From assembly GCA_045639185.1 (NCBI GenBank), contig JAZUCO010000167.1:1-24572 (forward strand): a stretch of 24,572 nt of DNA. Direction: 5' to 3'. Below the pieces are notes generated by a model that was not told the DNA's origin, ran no database searches, and saw only the letters and a list, made by a program, of their open reading frames with translations. Both the position numbers and the translations under genes were made by a program. This stretch comes from UBA1081 sp045639185. GTDB lineage: Bacteria > Bacillota > Clostridia > Oscillospirales > Acutalibacteraceae. Below, piece by piece: positions 17,089-24,489 of this stretch (the first letter of the stretch is position 1; every line of letters begins with the position of its first letter).

Positions 17089-17115
17089 TGAAATAATTAT
17101 GGCATATTGCTTTTG
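17072..17115 (+). terminator. 18-bp inverted repeat: terminator of pair 1 and possible operator for pair 2
   Basis: Bases 17072-17089 pair with 17095-17112 over 18 positions without mismatch except one G-T, with a five-base loop GAAAT. The arm starts AAGCAATATGC and its partner ends GCATATTGCTT, followed by TTG. As RNA from the first ABC pair it would fold as a terminator with a short T tract. As DNA it covers the -10 box of the next promoter and could bind a dimeric regulator. Confidence 0.75.
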
Positions 17116-17138
17116 AATTTATAAACGGACGTGAAAAT

Positions 17139-19058
17139 ATGATAAGAATTTTCAGAATGCTCAAGCCTTACAGAAAAACATTGATTCTTTCAATGATCTG
17201 TTCCGCTTTGTATGCAATACTTGAAATATCCCTTCCGATTTTTACAAAACAGATAATGAGTAAGGGTATTCTCGGTGAAGATATGAATAAAATCCTGATG
17301 TATGGCGGAATTATGCTTGTGATGTCCGTTGTATGCGGATGTATGTCACTTCTTAATACTTATTTTTCAACAAAGACATCTGTAAATTATGCAAACGGTA
17401 TCAGAAATAATGTTTTTGAAAAGGTTGCGCATCTTTCTCAGTGTGATGTTGACAAAATCGGTGTATCATCTCTTATGACAAGAACTACTAACGATGTCCG
17501 TCAGGTGCACGATGTAATTCTCAGTACACTCAAATCAATCCTGCCCGTACCCATTATGCTTGTGGGCGGATTTGTTATGGCGTATCAGACAAATAAAGAC
17601 CTTCTCAGACTCATTTTTGTTGTTCTTCCCGTACTTCTTGTAATTGTAGGTCTGCTTCTTATTTTCATTCTTCCTATGTTCAATAAGGTGCAGAAGCTTC
17701 TTGATAAACTCAATTTCATTCTCAGAGGTAAAATAGGCGGTATCAGAGTTATCAGAGCATTCAATAAGTCTGAATATGAAGACAGCCGTTTTGATGAAAG
17801 TAACGAAAAACTCACAAAACTCAGCCTCAGAGCAAACAGAATCCTCTCAAGCCTTCTTCCCGTGCTGACAGTTGCGCTGTATTCGCTTGTTTGTTACATT
17901 CTCTATGCCAGCGTTATGGCAGTAATGGAGCCGGGAATGACAAAAACAGAAATTATTGAAACTATACCGAACATGTATATGTTCATTACATATTTCACTC
18001 TCATCATCGGTGCTATCATTTCAATTGTAGGTATTATTATTTCAATTCCCAGAGCATCAGTTTCCGCAAAACGAATCAATGAGATTCTTGAAACGGTTCC
18101 TGAAATTTCAGATCCCGAAAATCCTGAAATTCCTGATGTTTCTTCTCAGGGTATGGTTGAATTCAGAAATGTTTCTTTCAGATATGCTCCTCCTCCCGAA
18201 GAAGGTAAGAAAAGCCTATTCGCAAGACTTCTTAAAAAGAGTGTAGAAAAAGAAAAAGCAAAAAAAGAACGCAAAGAAGCCAAAGCAAACGGCAATGTGA
18301 CTCCTTCCGAAACTGTTAATGCAGAGGTCAGTGAGTCCGAAGAAGACAAAAAAGTCATTGACCGTGATGCTGTGCACAATATAAACTTTGTTTCACGACC
18401 CGGTGAAGTTACAGCAATTATCGGTGTCACAGGTTGCGGTAAATCAACACTTATAAATCTCATTCCACGTCTTTATGATGTAACAGAAGGTGAGATTCTT
18501 GTAAATGGTGTTGATGTAAGAAATCTTTCTCTCGAAACACTTCATTCTCTGATAGCCTATGTGCCTCAGCAGAGTTATCTTTTCAGCGGCTCAATCAGAG
18601 ATAACATAAAATTCGGCAATCCCGATGCAACAGATGACGAAGTCTGGAGAGCAATCGAAATTGCTCAGGCAAAAACATTTGTCAGCAGTATGACAGACGG
18701 ACTCGACAGTTTTGTTTCTCAGGCAGGTAAAAACTATTCGGGCGGTCAGAAACAACGTCTTGCAATAGCACGTGCAATTGTCAAAAATGCTTCAGTTTAT
18801 ATTTTTGATGACAGTTTTTCTGCTCTTGACCTTGCAACAGACGCAAGACTCAGAGCTTCTCTCAGAGAAAATCTTCCCGATGCAAATATAATCATCGTTG
18901 CACAGCGTGTGGGCACAGTTGTCAATGCAGACCGCATCATCGTTATGGATGAAGGCGAAGCTGTCGGTATAGGCACTCACAAGGAGCTTATGGAAAACTG
19001 TGAGGTATACAGAAGCATTGTTGCTTCTCAGCTTTCAGAAGAGGAGGCAGCAGTATGA
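17139..19058 (+). CDS. ABC exporter half-transporter, degenerate subunit of pair 2
   Basis: This 639-residue B-family ABC exporter half has six membrane helices in roughly the first 310 residues, then a nucleotide-binding domain. Walker A is GVTGCGKS with K435, and the signature is YSGGQ. Walker B reads FDDS with D558 in place of the catalytic glutamate, and the switch position is Q589 (AQRV). It is therefore the degenerate half, as in the first gene of pair 1. A Lys/Glu-rich insertion of about 50 residues (roughly 352-405) separates the A-loop tyrosine Y349 from the next strand of the nucleotide-binding domain, where most relatives have about ten residues. GGACGTGA, a weak ribosome site, precedes the ATG. 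The partner gene overlaps by four bases. Confidence 0.93.
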   Translation: MIRIFRMLKPYRKTLILSMICSALYAILEISLPIFTKQIMSKGILGEDMNKILMYGGIMLVMSVVCGCMSLLNTYFSTKTSVNYANGIRNNVFEKVAHLSQCDVDKIGVSSLMTRTTNDVRQVHDVILSTLKSILPVPIMLVGGFVMAYQTNKDLLRLIFVVLPVLLVIVGLLLIFILPMFNKVQKLLDKLNFILRGKIGGIRVIRAFNKSEYEDSRFDESNEKLTKLSLRANRILSSLLPVLTVALYSLVCYILYASVMAVMEPGMTKTEIIETIPNMYMFITYFTLIIGAIISIVGIIISIPRASVSAKRINEILETVPEISDPENPEIPDVSSQGMVEFRNVSFRYAPPPEEGKKSLFARLLKKSVEKEKAKKERKEAKANGNVTPSETVNAEVSESEEDKKVIDRDAVHNINFVSRPGEVTAIIGVTGCGKSTLINLIPRLYDVTEGEILVNGVDVRNLSLETLHSLIAYVPQQSYLFSGSIRDNIKFGNPDATDDEVWRAIEIAQAKTFVSSMTDGLDSFVSQAGKNYSGGQKQRLAIARAIVKNASVYIFDDSFSALDLATDARLRASLRENLPDANIIIVAQRVGTVVNADRIIVMDEGEAVGIGTHKELMENCEVYRSIVASQLSEEEAAV

Positions 19059-20989
19059 GTAAAAAAGCAGTAAAAACGGTTGCTGATGAAGAAGTTGCAT
19101 ATCTTGAACAAAAATACTCCTCTTATAACGACAAAGGCGAAGACAAGAAACAGGTAAAAAATGCAAAAGGTACAGCGCTGAGATTTTTCAGCCTTCTCAA
19201 ACCCTATAAATTCAGCGTTGCAATCGTATGTCTTGCTTCAATCTGCAGTACACTTGCAAATGTTATTTCTCCTGATTACCTTGGTGATATCATTAACAGT
19301 GTTCAGGCTGCAATTGAAAACTATGCAAACAATGGTGTTGCAATTGAATTCGGCTCTTTCACAGATACATCTTCAATTGCATATCAGATACTGTCTCTCG
19401 GTCTTGTGTATTTCGCTCTCGGCTTTATGACATTTATTCAGCAGTTTGTAGGTGCAGGTGTTACACAGAAACTTGTTTTCAGCCTGAGACAGCAGGTAAA
19501 CACCAAACTTTCAAATCTTCCCCTCAAGTATTTTGACAAGAACACAAAGGGTGAAATCATCAGTAAAGTCGTTAATGATATTGAAAATGTTTCACAGAAT
19601 CTTCAGAACAGTTTTCTTACAATTCTGACCGGTTCAATTCAGGTTGTGGGTGCTCTTGTTATGATGATAAGAACTGGAAATCTCCTTATGACTCTTGCGG
19701 CAGTTTTCCTTGTTCCTTTCAGCGGTACAATCGCATTCAAGCTTGCAAAAATCTCAAAAAAATGGTTCTCAAAATACTGGAGCTCAATGGGTGCAATGAA
19801 CGGTCACGTTGAAGAAATGTATTCAGGTCATTCACTTGTTAAGCTTTTTAATCACGAAAAACAGTCAATTGATGAATTCAGAACTATCAACAATAATCTC
19901 AGGAAAAACAGTTTTTCTGCGAATATGGTTGCAGGTATACTTAATCCCATTCTGACTCTTTTCAAGAACATCAACTATGTTTCAGTTTGTATTATCGGCG
20001 GCTGTTTCTATATGGGCAGATGGTTCAATACAGGTGTTCTTATTGCAAACACAATGAAAATCGGTGATATTGAAAAATTCCTTTCATTCTCATCACTTTT
20101 CTCACAGCCCATCACAAGCATTTCACAGATGATAAACGGCATTCAGTCTGCACTTGCATCTGCAGAAAGAGTTTTTGAACTTCTTGATGAAGAAGAGCAG
20201 ACAGCAGACAACACAGAAAATGAACCTGAAGGTCTTTCAAAGGGTAATGTTGAATTCAGAGAAGTATCATTCAGATACAAGGAAGATACACCCCTTATTG
20301 ACAATTTCACACTTTCTGCATCACCGGGGCATATTGTTGCAATTGTGGGTCCCACAGGTGCAGGCAAAACAACAATCGTCAACCTTCTTATGCGTTTCTA
20401 TGATATTCAGTCAGGTCAGATTCTTCTTGACGGCACAGATATTATGACAATGTCAAGAAATGCACTCAGAGAGAATTTCGGTATGGTGCTTCAGGATACG
20501 TGGCTTTTCAAAGGTACTATCAAAGAAAATATCAAATACGGTGTTGACGATGCCACAGACGAAGAAATAATCGCAGCTGCAAAATCTGCGAATATTCACG
20601 ATTATATTATGTCTCAGCCCAAGGGGTATGATATGGAGCTTACCGAAGACGGTGCAAATATTTCTCAGGGACAAAGACAGCTTATTACAATCGCAAGAGC
20701 TTTGCTTAAAGACCCGAAAGTTCTTATTCTTGATGAAGCCACATCTTCAGTTGACACAAAGACAGAGCTTCTCATTCAGGATGCTATGGCTGAACTTATG
20801 AAGGGCAGAACAAGTTTTGTTATTGCTCACAGACTTTCAACAATCAGAAATGCAGATAACATTATTGTTATGCGCAGAGGCAATATTGTTGAGCAGGGCA
20901 CTCACGATGCACTTCTTGAGCAGGACGGATTTTATGCAAAACTTTATAACAGCCAGTTTACGGGCGGGATTCCGGAGGATATTGAATAA
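19055..20989 (+). CDS. ABC exporter half-transporter, catalytic subunit of pair 2
   Basis: This 644-residue B-family exporter half begins with a charged cytoplasmic extension of about 40 residues before the membrane domain. The nucleotide-binding domain has Walker A GPTGAGKT (K438), signature ISQGQ in place of LSGGQ, Walker B LDEAT (D560, E561) and switch H592. It complements the preceding degenerate subunit just as in pair 1. GAGGAGG lies about six bases before the ATG, which overlaps the previous stop as ATGA. Its own stop overlaps the next gene as TAATG. Family knowledge suggests export of drugs, lipids or peptides; nothing in the window names the substrate. Confidence 0.93.
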   Translation: MSKKAVKTVADEEVAYLEQKYSSYNDKGEDKKQVKNAKGTALRFFSLLKPYKFSVAIVCLASICSTLANVISPDYLGDIINSVQAAIENYANNGVAIEFGSFTDTSSIAYQILSLGLVYFALGFMTFIQQFVGAGVTQKLVFSLRQQVNTKLSNLPLKYFDKNTKGEIISKVVNDIENVSQNLQNSFLTILTGSIQVVGALVMMIRTGNLLMTLAAVFLVPFSGTIAFKLAKISKKWFSKYWSSMGAMNGHVEEMYSGHSLVKLFNHEKQSIDEFRTINNNLRKNSFSANMVAGILNPILTLFKNINYVSVCIIGGCFYMGRWFNTGVLIANTMKIGDIEKFLSFSSLFSQPITSISQMINGIQSALASAERVFELLDEEEQTADNTENEPEGLSKGNVEFREVSFRYKEDTPLIDNFTLSASPGHIVAIVGPTGAGKTTIVNLLMRFYDIQSGQILLDGTDIMTMSRNALRENFGMVLQDTWLFKGTIKENIKYGVDDATDEEIIAAAKSANIHDYIMSQPKGYDMELTEDGANISQGQRQLITIARALLKDPKVLILDEATSSVDTKTELLIQDAMAELMKGRTSFVIAHRLSTIRNADNIIVMRRGNIVEQGTHDALLEQDGFYAKLYNSQFTGGIPEDIE

Positions 20990-21465
20990 TGGCTATTGAA
21001 AGAGTAAGAGAATATTTTTCAGGGCAGGGAATTGCAGACAGAATTCTTGAATTCGATGTATCAAGTGCAACTGTTGACCTTGCAGCGCAGGCTCTCGGTT
21101 GCGAGGGTAAAAGAATCGCAAAAACACTTTCATTCCACGTTGACGGTAAAGTTGTTCTTATCGTTGCCGCAGGTGATGCTAAAATTGACAATTCCAAATA
21201 TAAGGCACAGTTTCACACAAAAGCAAAAATGCTTGCATTTGACGAGGCAGAGAGCCTTATCGGTCACGCTGTAGGCGGTGTATGTCCCTTTGCCGTGAAT
21301 GACGGTGCAGAAGTTTATCTTGATGAATCACTCAGGCGTTTTGAAACTGTTTTTCCCGCTTGCGGAAGTTCAAACAGCGCAATTGAGCTTACAATTGATG
21401 AACTTCAGAAATACTCAACCAATTTCATTGAATGGGTTGATGTTTGCAAATTGCCTGAAGAATAA
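20989..21465 (+). CDS. YbaK/ProX-type aminoacyl-tRNA deacylase
   Basis: This 158-residue cytoplasmic protein of the YbaK/EbsC/ProX family hydrolyses mischarged aminoacyl-tRNA in trans, typically Cys-tRNA-Pro or Ala-tRNA-Pro. Visible family features are the conserved lysine in RIAKTLSF (K45), the segment VVLIVAAGDAKID, the loop GHAVGGVCPF, and the closing EVYLDESLRRFETVFPACGS. Length is normal for a free-standing editing domain. GGAGG is ten bases upstream of the ATG, which overlaps the stop of the last ABC gene by one base. It is thus the last gene of that operon. Which mischarged tRNA it clears cannot be told from the motifs. Confidence 0.92.
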   Translation: MAIERVREYFSGQGIADRILEFDVSSATVDLAAQALGCEGKRIAKTLSFHVDGKVVLIVAAGDAKIDNSKYKAQFHTKAKMLAFDEAESLIGHAVGGVCPFAVNDGAEVYLDESLRRFETVFPACGSSNSAIELTIDELQKYSTNFIEWVDVCKLPEE

Positions 21466-21481
21466 TTGATATCTGAATAAT

Positions 21482-21516
21482 AAAAATCCGTAATACCTGA
21501 GTATTACGGATTTTTT
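21482..21516. terminator. Bidirectional terminator between convergent YbaK and fucosidase genes
   Basis: Bases 21482-21496 pair perfectly with 21501-21515 (15 bp, core ATCCGTAATAC, loop CTGA). A run of six T ends the plus-strand side, and a five-A run begins it, giving a T run on the minus strand too. It ends one base from the fucosidase stop codon. Confidence 0.93.
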
Positions 21517-21517
21517 A

Positions 21518-22939
21518 TCATTTATAAAGTCTGATACTTTTGATTATGGGATTTGAACGTGACTGGGTGATAACAATATCAACTTCGTCTGCGTCAATAC
21601 CTGAGGGGAATCTGAGTATTTTTCCCGAACCGATTGTTGTGAAATCCTGAACGTGCTTACCGTCTGCAAAAAGTGAACACTTTTCGACTCGCTGTGAATA
21701 TTTTATGTCTTCTTCAATTACAAGAGTTCTGAATTTTCCGTTGGGTCTGAGTCTGATTGCAGCTTCGTTTTCCTGCATCATAAATGAATCGGCACCGGGA
21801 ATGCATTCTTCACCGTCGGGCGAAACAAGAGAAAGCTCAAAGGGCATATTCTCTTTGAATATATCTTCAATAATCTTTGTGAACTCCTTGAGAACCTTGA
21901 TTTCACGGGGATTGATAAGACCGTCTCTGTCTGCAGGAACATTCAGAAGGAGAGAAGCGTTACCGCCTACTGTTCTGAAATAGATATCTGCAAGTTCTTT
22001 AGGAGTTCTGCAGGGTTCATCTTCACGTTCTGCATAGAATTCATCTTTCTGCCAGAACCAGCTGTGATTGATGGGCACATCTGCTTCTGCGGGGCACCAG
22101 CAGAGATTCGCCATTCCGCAGAGTTTTTCACGGCTTCCGAGGTCTTCATCTTTTCTGTCGAAGAAGTCGATTCCGAAACCTTCTGTTTTCTGTGAATTGT
22201 TTGCAATGTCCTCAAGTGTGTCTTCTGTCCAAGGGATAACATTCCATTCTGCTTTTCTTGTTCTTCCGCCTTCGTTTCCGATCCATCTTACATCAGGAGC
22301 GCAGTTTGCGTGAAGAGCCTTGGGTTGAAGCTCAGAAATTACAGAGTAATATCTCTTCCAGTCATAAACCTGTTTTTTGCCGTTGGGACCTTCACCGCAG
22401 GCACCGTCAAACCAGAAACAGAAAATTTCACCGTAGTTTGTGCAAAGTTCTGTGAGCTGATTTACAAAATAATCGTTATATTCTTCTGAACCGTAAGATT
22501 TTTCGTGTCTGTCCCAGGGTGAGAGATAAATGCCGAGCTTGAGACCGTACTTTTTACAGCTTTTTGAAAGTTCTTTTACAATGTCTTTACCGTAGGGGCT
22601 GTACATAACGCTGTGATCTGTGTATTTTGAATCAAAAAGGCAGAAACCATCGTGATGCTTTGCAGTAAAAATAATACCTTTGGAGCCTGTATTTTTAAGT
22701 ATTCTGCACCACTGGTCAGTATCGAGCTGTTTGGGATTGAAAATCTTCGGGTCTTCTGTGCCATCGCCCCATTCTCTGCCGGTAAATGTATTCATACCGA
22801 AATGAATGAAGTTGTAATACTTCATTTCGTGGAATCTGAGTTGATTTTCTGAAGGACGAACGGAGATATATCTTTTTACATCATCGTTGTTAAGGGGTAC
22901 ACCGTTATTATCGGTACACCAGGAATGTCTGAATTTCAT
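21518..22939 (-). CDS. GH29 alpha-L-fucosidase, cytoplasmic
   Basis: This 473-residue family 29 glycoside hydrolase removes alpha-linked L-fucose from glycans by a retaining mechanism. Recognised blocks are the substrate-binding HFGMNTFTG at 46-54, KHHDGFCLF from 94, GIYLSPWDRHE around 136-146, and WFDGACGEGP with the expected nucleophile D178. A C-terminal beta-rich region after about residue 370 is shorter than in some relatives. No signal peptide is present, so it should act on imported fucosylated oligosaccharides, as expected for a gut bacterium using host or milk glycans. The start at 22939 is chosen because GAGG precedes it; the upstream in-frame ATG at 22975 overlaps the -10 region. 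It forms a single-gene unit with its own promoter. Confidence 0.93.
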   Translation of the reverse strand: MKFRHSWCTDNNGVPLNNDDVKRYISVRPSENQLRFHEMKYYNFIHFGMNTFTGREWGDGTEDPKIFNPKQLDTDQWCRILKNTGSKGIIFTAKHHDGFCLFDSKYTDHSVMYSPYGKDIVKELSKSCKKYGLKLGIYLSPWDRHEKSYGSEEYNDYFVNQLTELCTNYGEIFCFWFDGACGEGPNGKKQVYDWKRYYSVISELQPKALHANCAPDVRWIGNEGGRTRKAEWNVIPWTEDTLEDIANNSQKTEGFGIDFFDRKDEDLGSREKLCGMANLCWCPAEADVPINHSWFWQKDEFYAEREDEPCRTPKELADIYFRTVGGNASLLLNVPADRDGLINPREIKVLKEFTKIIEDIFKENMPFELSLVSPDGEECIPGADSFMMQENEAAIRLRPNGKFRTLVIEEDIKYSQRVEKCSLFADGKHVQDFTTIGSGKILRFPSGIDADEVDIVITQSRSNPIIKSIRLYK

Positions 22940-22966
22940 ATTATACCTCAAAAAGAATTTTTTTAT

Positions 22967-22995
22967 ATTATACATTGAATATATGATATTTTCAA
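22967..22995 (-). promoter_or_regulatory. Promoter of the fucosidase gene
   Basis: On the minus strand, TTGAAA (22995-22990) and TATAAT (22972-22967) are separated by 17 bases. It abuts the terminator of the upstream B12 unit. No operator repeat was seen. Confidence 0.8.
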
Positions 22996-22998
22996 TAT

Positions 22999-23028
22999 AA
23001 AAAAGGAGTTATCCTAAAAGATAACTCC
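22999..23028 (-). terminator. Terminator of the B12-uptake unit
   Basis: On the minus strand GGAGTTATC pairs with GATAACTCC over nine bases (23028-23020 with 23013-23005) around a six-base loop. A run of six T follows (23004-22999). Confidence 0.92.
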
Positions 23029-23035
23029 CGAAAAA

Positions 23036-23548
23036 TTATTTTGCGTATTTTTCTGCTTTGCTGAGTATTGTTATTATCGGACAGATAAGTAATCCGCAAA
23101 TGAAATTACTGATTCCGTGGGTTATGTCAAAGGGTAGTCCCGTTGCAATCCAGGTGAGTGTTGCTTTGAAGTCAAGACCGAATATAAGTGCCTGGGCAGG
23201 TGCATAAAATACTCCGTAAAGGAATCCGTGCAATGCACATACAACAGAATAAATAACCGGTTTGGCTTTATCAGGTAATTTTTTCGGAATAAGCATCGTC
23301 ATTCCCCAGAGAATTGTCCATATGTAGAGATATGGAAGCCACCAGGTTCCGAATCCGTTCATAAGACCTGTAAGCATAACAAATATATACAGCGGATAAA
23401 GTGCTTTACCTCTGTAAACAACTGTCATTGCAACAATGAATGTACCGATAAGATGTATATTCGGTAATGCTTCCATTATTATCTTAGAAGCATACATCAA
23501 TGCTCCGAGCATTCCGAAAATTGCAATATCTTTGACTTTAAGTTTCAT
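23036..23548 (-). CDS. ECF transporter S component, probable cobalamin (CblT-like)
   Basis: This 170-residue, very hydrophobic membrane protein has about five or six helices and resembles the substrate-binding S components of energy-coupling factor vitamin transporters. Features include a short basic N-terminus followed by IAIFGMLGALMYASKIIMEALP, a tryptophan-rich centre (TWWLPYLYIW), and the end FDITHGISNFICGLLICP. No ATPase or EcfT gene is nearby, so it would share a general energising module. Its start overlaps the stop of the lipoprotein gene (TAATG), and it has only a weak ribosome site, which implies coupled translation. The upstream cobalamin riboswitch points to vitamin B12 or a precursor as substrate. 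The S-component call is good; B12 specificity is inferred from context. Confidence 0.8.
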   Translation of the reverse strand: MKLKVKDIAIFGMLGALMYASKIIMEALPNIHLIGTFIVAMTVVYRGKALYPLYIFVMLTGLMNGFGTWWLPYLYIWTILWGMTMLIPKKLPDKAKPVIYSVVCALHGFLYGVFYAPAQALIFGLDFKATLTWIATGLPFDITHGISNFICGLLICPIITILSKAEKYAK

Positions 23549-24057
23549 TACTCAGCTCTGAATTCGTATGAAGTGCCTTCTGTGATATTTGTCATATCAA
23601 CACCTGTCATACCGTATTCTCCGTTAACATAAAAAGCCCAGTATTTACCGTCAGTGTCGTAATCAAGAGTTTCACCGTCAACAGTTTTTACATAAAGACC
23701 GTACTGACCGTCTTCACCTGCAATGATCTGTGCATCAAGAAGTGCTTCACCCACAGTGGTCTTGTCTGTGAGGACATTATAGGCTTTTGTTGTGCCGTCT
23801 GCGTGAGTTACAGTGAATGCAAACTGAGTTTTTCCGGTGCCTACGGTGATAACTCCGTCAGCTTTTTCGGAAACAGCATCTGTTGTGCTGTCTTCTTCAT
23901 TGCCGGTAGCTGCGTTTTCCTGTGATGAAATCTCAGAAGGATTTTCATCGGGTGTTTCTTTGTTGTCGTTGCAACCTGTTGTGAGAAGTGCCATAACCGC
24001 AATAAGCACAATACAAAGGAAGAACGACAAACTTTTTTTAAGGTTTGTCATTTTCAT
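23548..24057 (-). CDS. Lipoprotein with transcobalamin-like DUF4430 domain
   Basis: This 169-residue lipoprotein has a signal segment at about residues 8-26 and lipobox TTGC with Cys29. An acidic Ser/Thr/Asn/Glu-rich spacer runs to about residue 68. The C-terminal half matches the DUF4430 / transcobalamin-like beta domain: TTVGEALLDA, then YGLYVKTVDGE, then KYWAFYVNGEYGMTGVD. In intrinsic factor and transcobalamin the related domain covers one face of the bound vitamin. It precedes an S component in a riboswitch-led transcript, so it is proposed to capture cobalamin at the cell surface and hand it over. The ATG at 24057 has GGAG ten bases upstream; the longer open frame up to 24309 runs through the riboswitch and is not coding. 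Confidence 0.88.
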   Translation of the reverse strand: MKMTNLKKSLSFFLCIVLIAVMALLTTGCNDNKETPDENPSEISSQENAATGNEEDSTTDAVSEKADGVITVGTGKTQFAFTVTHADGTTKAYNVLTDKTTVGEALLDAQIIAGEDGQYGLYVKTVDGETLDYDTDGKYWAFYVNGEYGMTGVDMTNITEGTSYEFRAE

Positions 24058-24120
24058 TGTGATTTTTCTCCTTTGAAAAATATTGTTTTTTGTCTTCCGT
24101 AACCGGTACCCGCAGTTCAT

Positions 24121-24293
24121 CAGGAAGCAATTGATTAAAAAGTATTTCGACTCAGCACTCTTTTTCCGCCTTCTCAGATTTCTCCAATGACTTTGTCTCC
24201 TTTTTTTGCGGTGAAAAAGGATAGAAAAAAGACTTTTTATGTGCCTCACGGCGACGGGCTCGTACAGGAGTTGCACCTGTTTCCTTTTTAATC
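24121..24293 (-). promoter_or_regulatory. Cobalamin riboswitch
   Basis: On the minus strand the core reads GGAA, ACAGGTGCAACTCCTGT, then CGAGCCCGTCGCCGTGA. This fits the cobalamin riboswitch consensus GGAA...GGTGAAAATCC...GCGGNCCCGCCACTGTNA. ACAGG and CCTGT form the short stem around GTGCAACT. A long-range stem joins GATTAAAAAG (24293-24284) with CTTTTTAATC (24142-24133), enclosing the core, and GAGTCGAAATAC, a B12-box-like sequence, lies just before the closing arm. The leader up to the start codon at 24057 holds CTTCC/GGAAG arms (24127-24123 and 24098-24094) and no clear terminator, so control may be at translation. Predicted to lower expression of the lipoprotein and S component when B12 is plentiful. 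Confidence 0.88.
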
Positions 24294-24299
24294 GCATAA

Positions 24300-24328
24300 A
24301 TATTATCATAATCCTTTGTAATTTTCAA
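24300..24328 (-). promoter_or_regulatory. Promoter of the B12 riboswitch unit
   Basis: On the minus strand TTGAAA (24328-24323) and TAATAT (24305-24300) have a 17-base spacer. Transcription would start at about 24293, exactly where the outer riboswitch stem begins. Confidence 0.75.
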
Positions 24329-24398
24329 TATTATTTACAGTAAAATCAATGAACATATAGCCGTATATTGATGAAATTGATAAAAAATAAGAATCATA

Positions 24399-24427
24399 TT
24401 GCAAAATAATAAAAAATAGTATATAAT
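24399..24427 (+). promoter_or_regulatory. Promoter of the gene entering the right edge
   Basis: TTGCAA at 24399-24404 and TATAAT at 24422-24427 are 17 bases apart. The stretch between this promoter and the divergent riboswitch promoter (24329-24398) is AT-rich and shows no other feature. Confidence 0.75.
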
Positions 24428-24489
24428 TATCGAGATTATAATGAATTATTCTGTGCTTCTGAAGCTGGTTTAATAAAGGAGGAAAAAAT

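Noticed and set aside
24058..24309. Extension of the DUF4430 lipoprotein frame upstream to 24309
   Set aside because: The extra 84 codons read through the cobalamin riboswitch and would remove the signal peptide from the N-terminus. The ATG at 24057 has a proper ribosome site.
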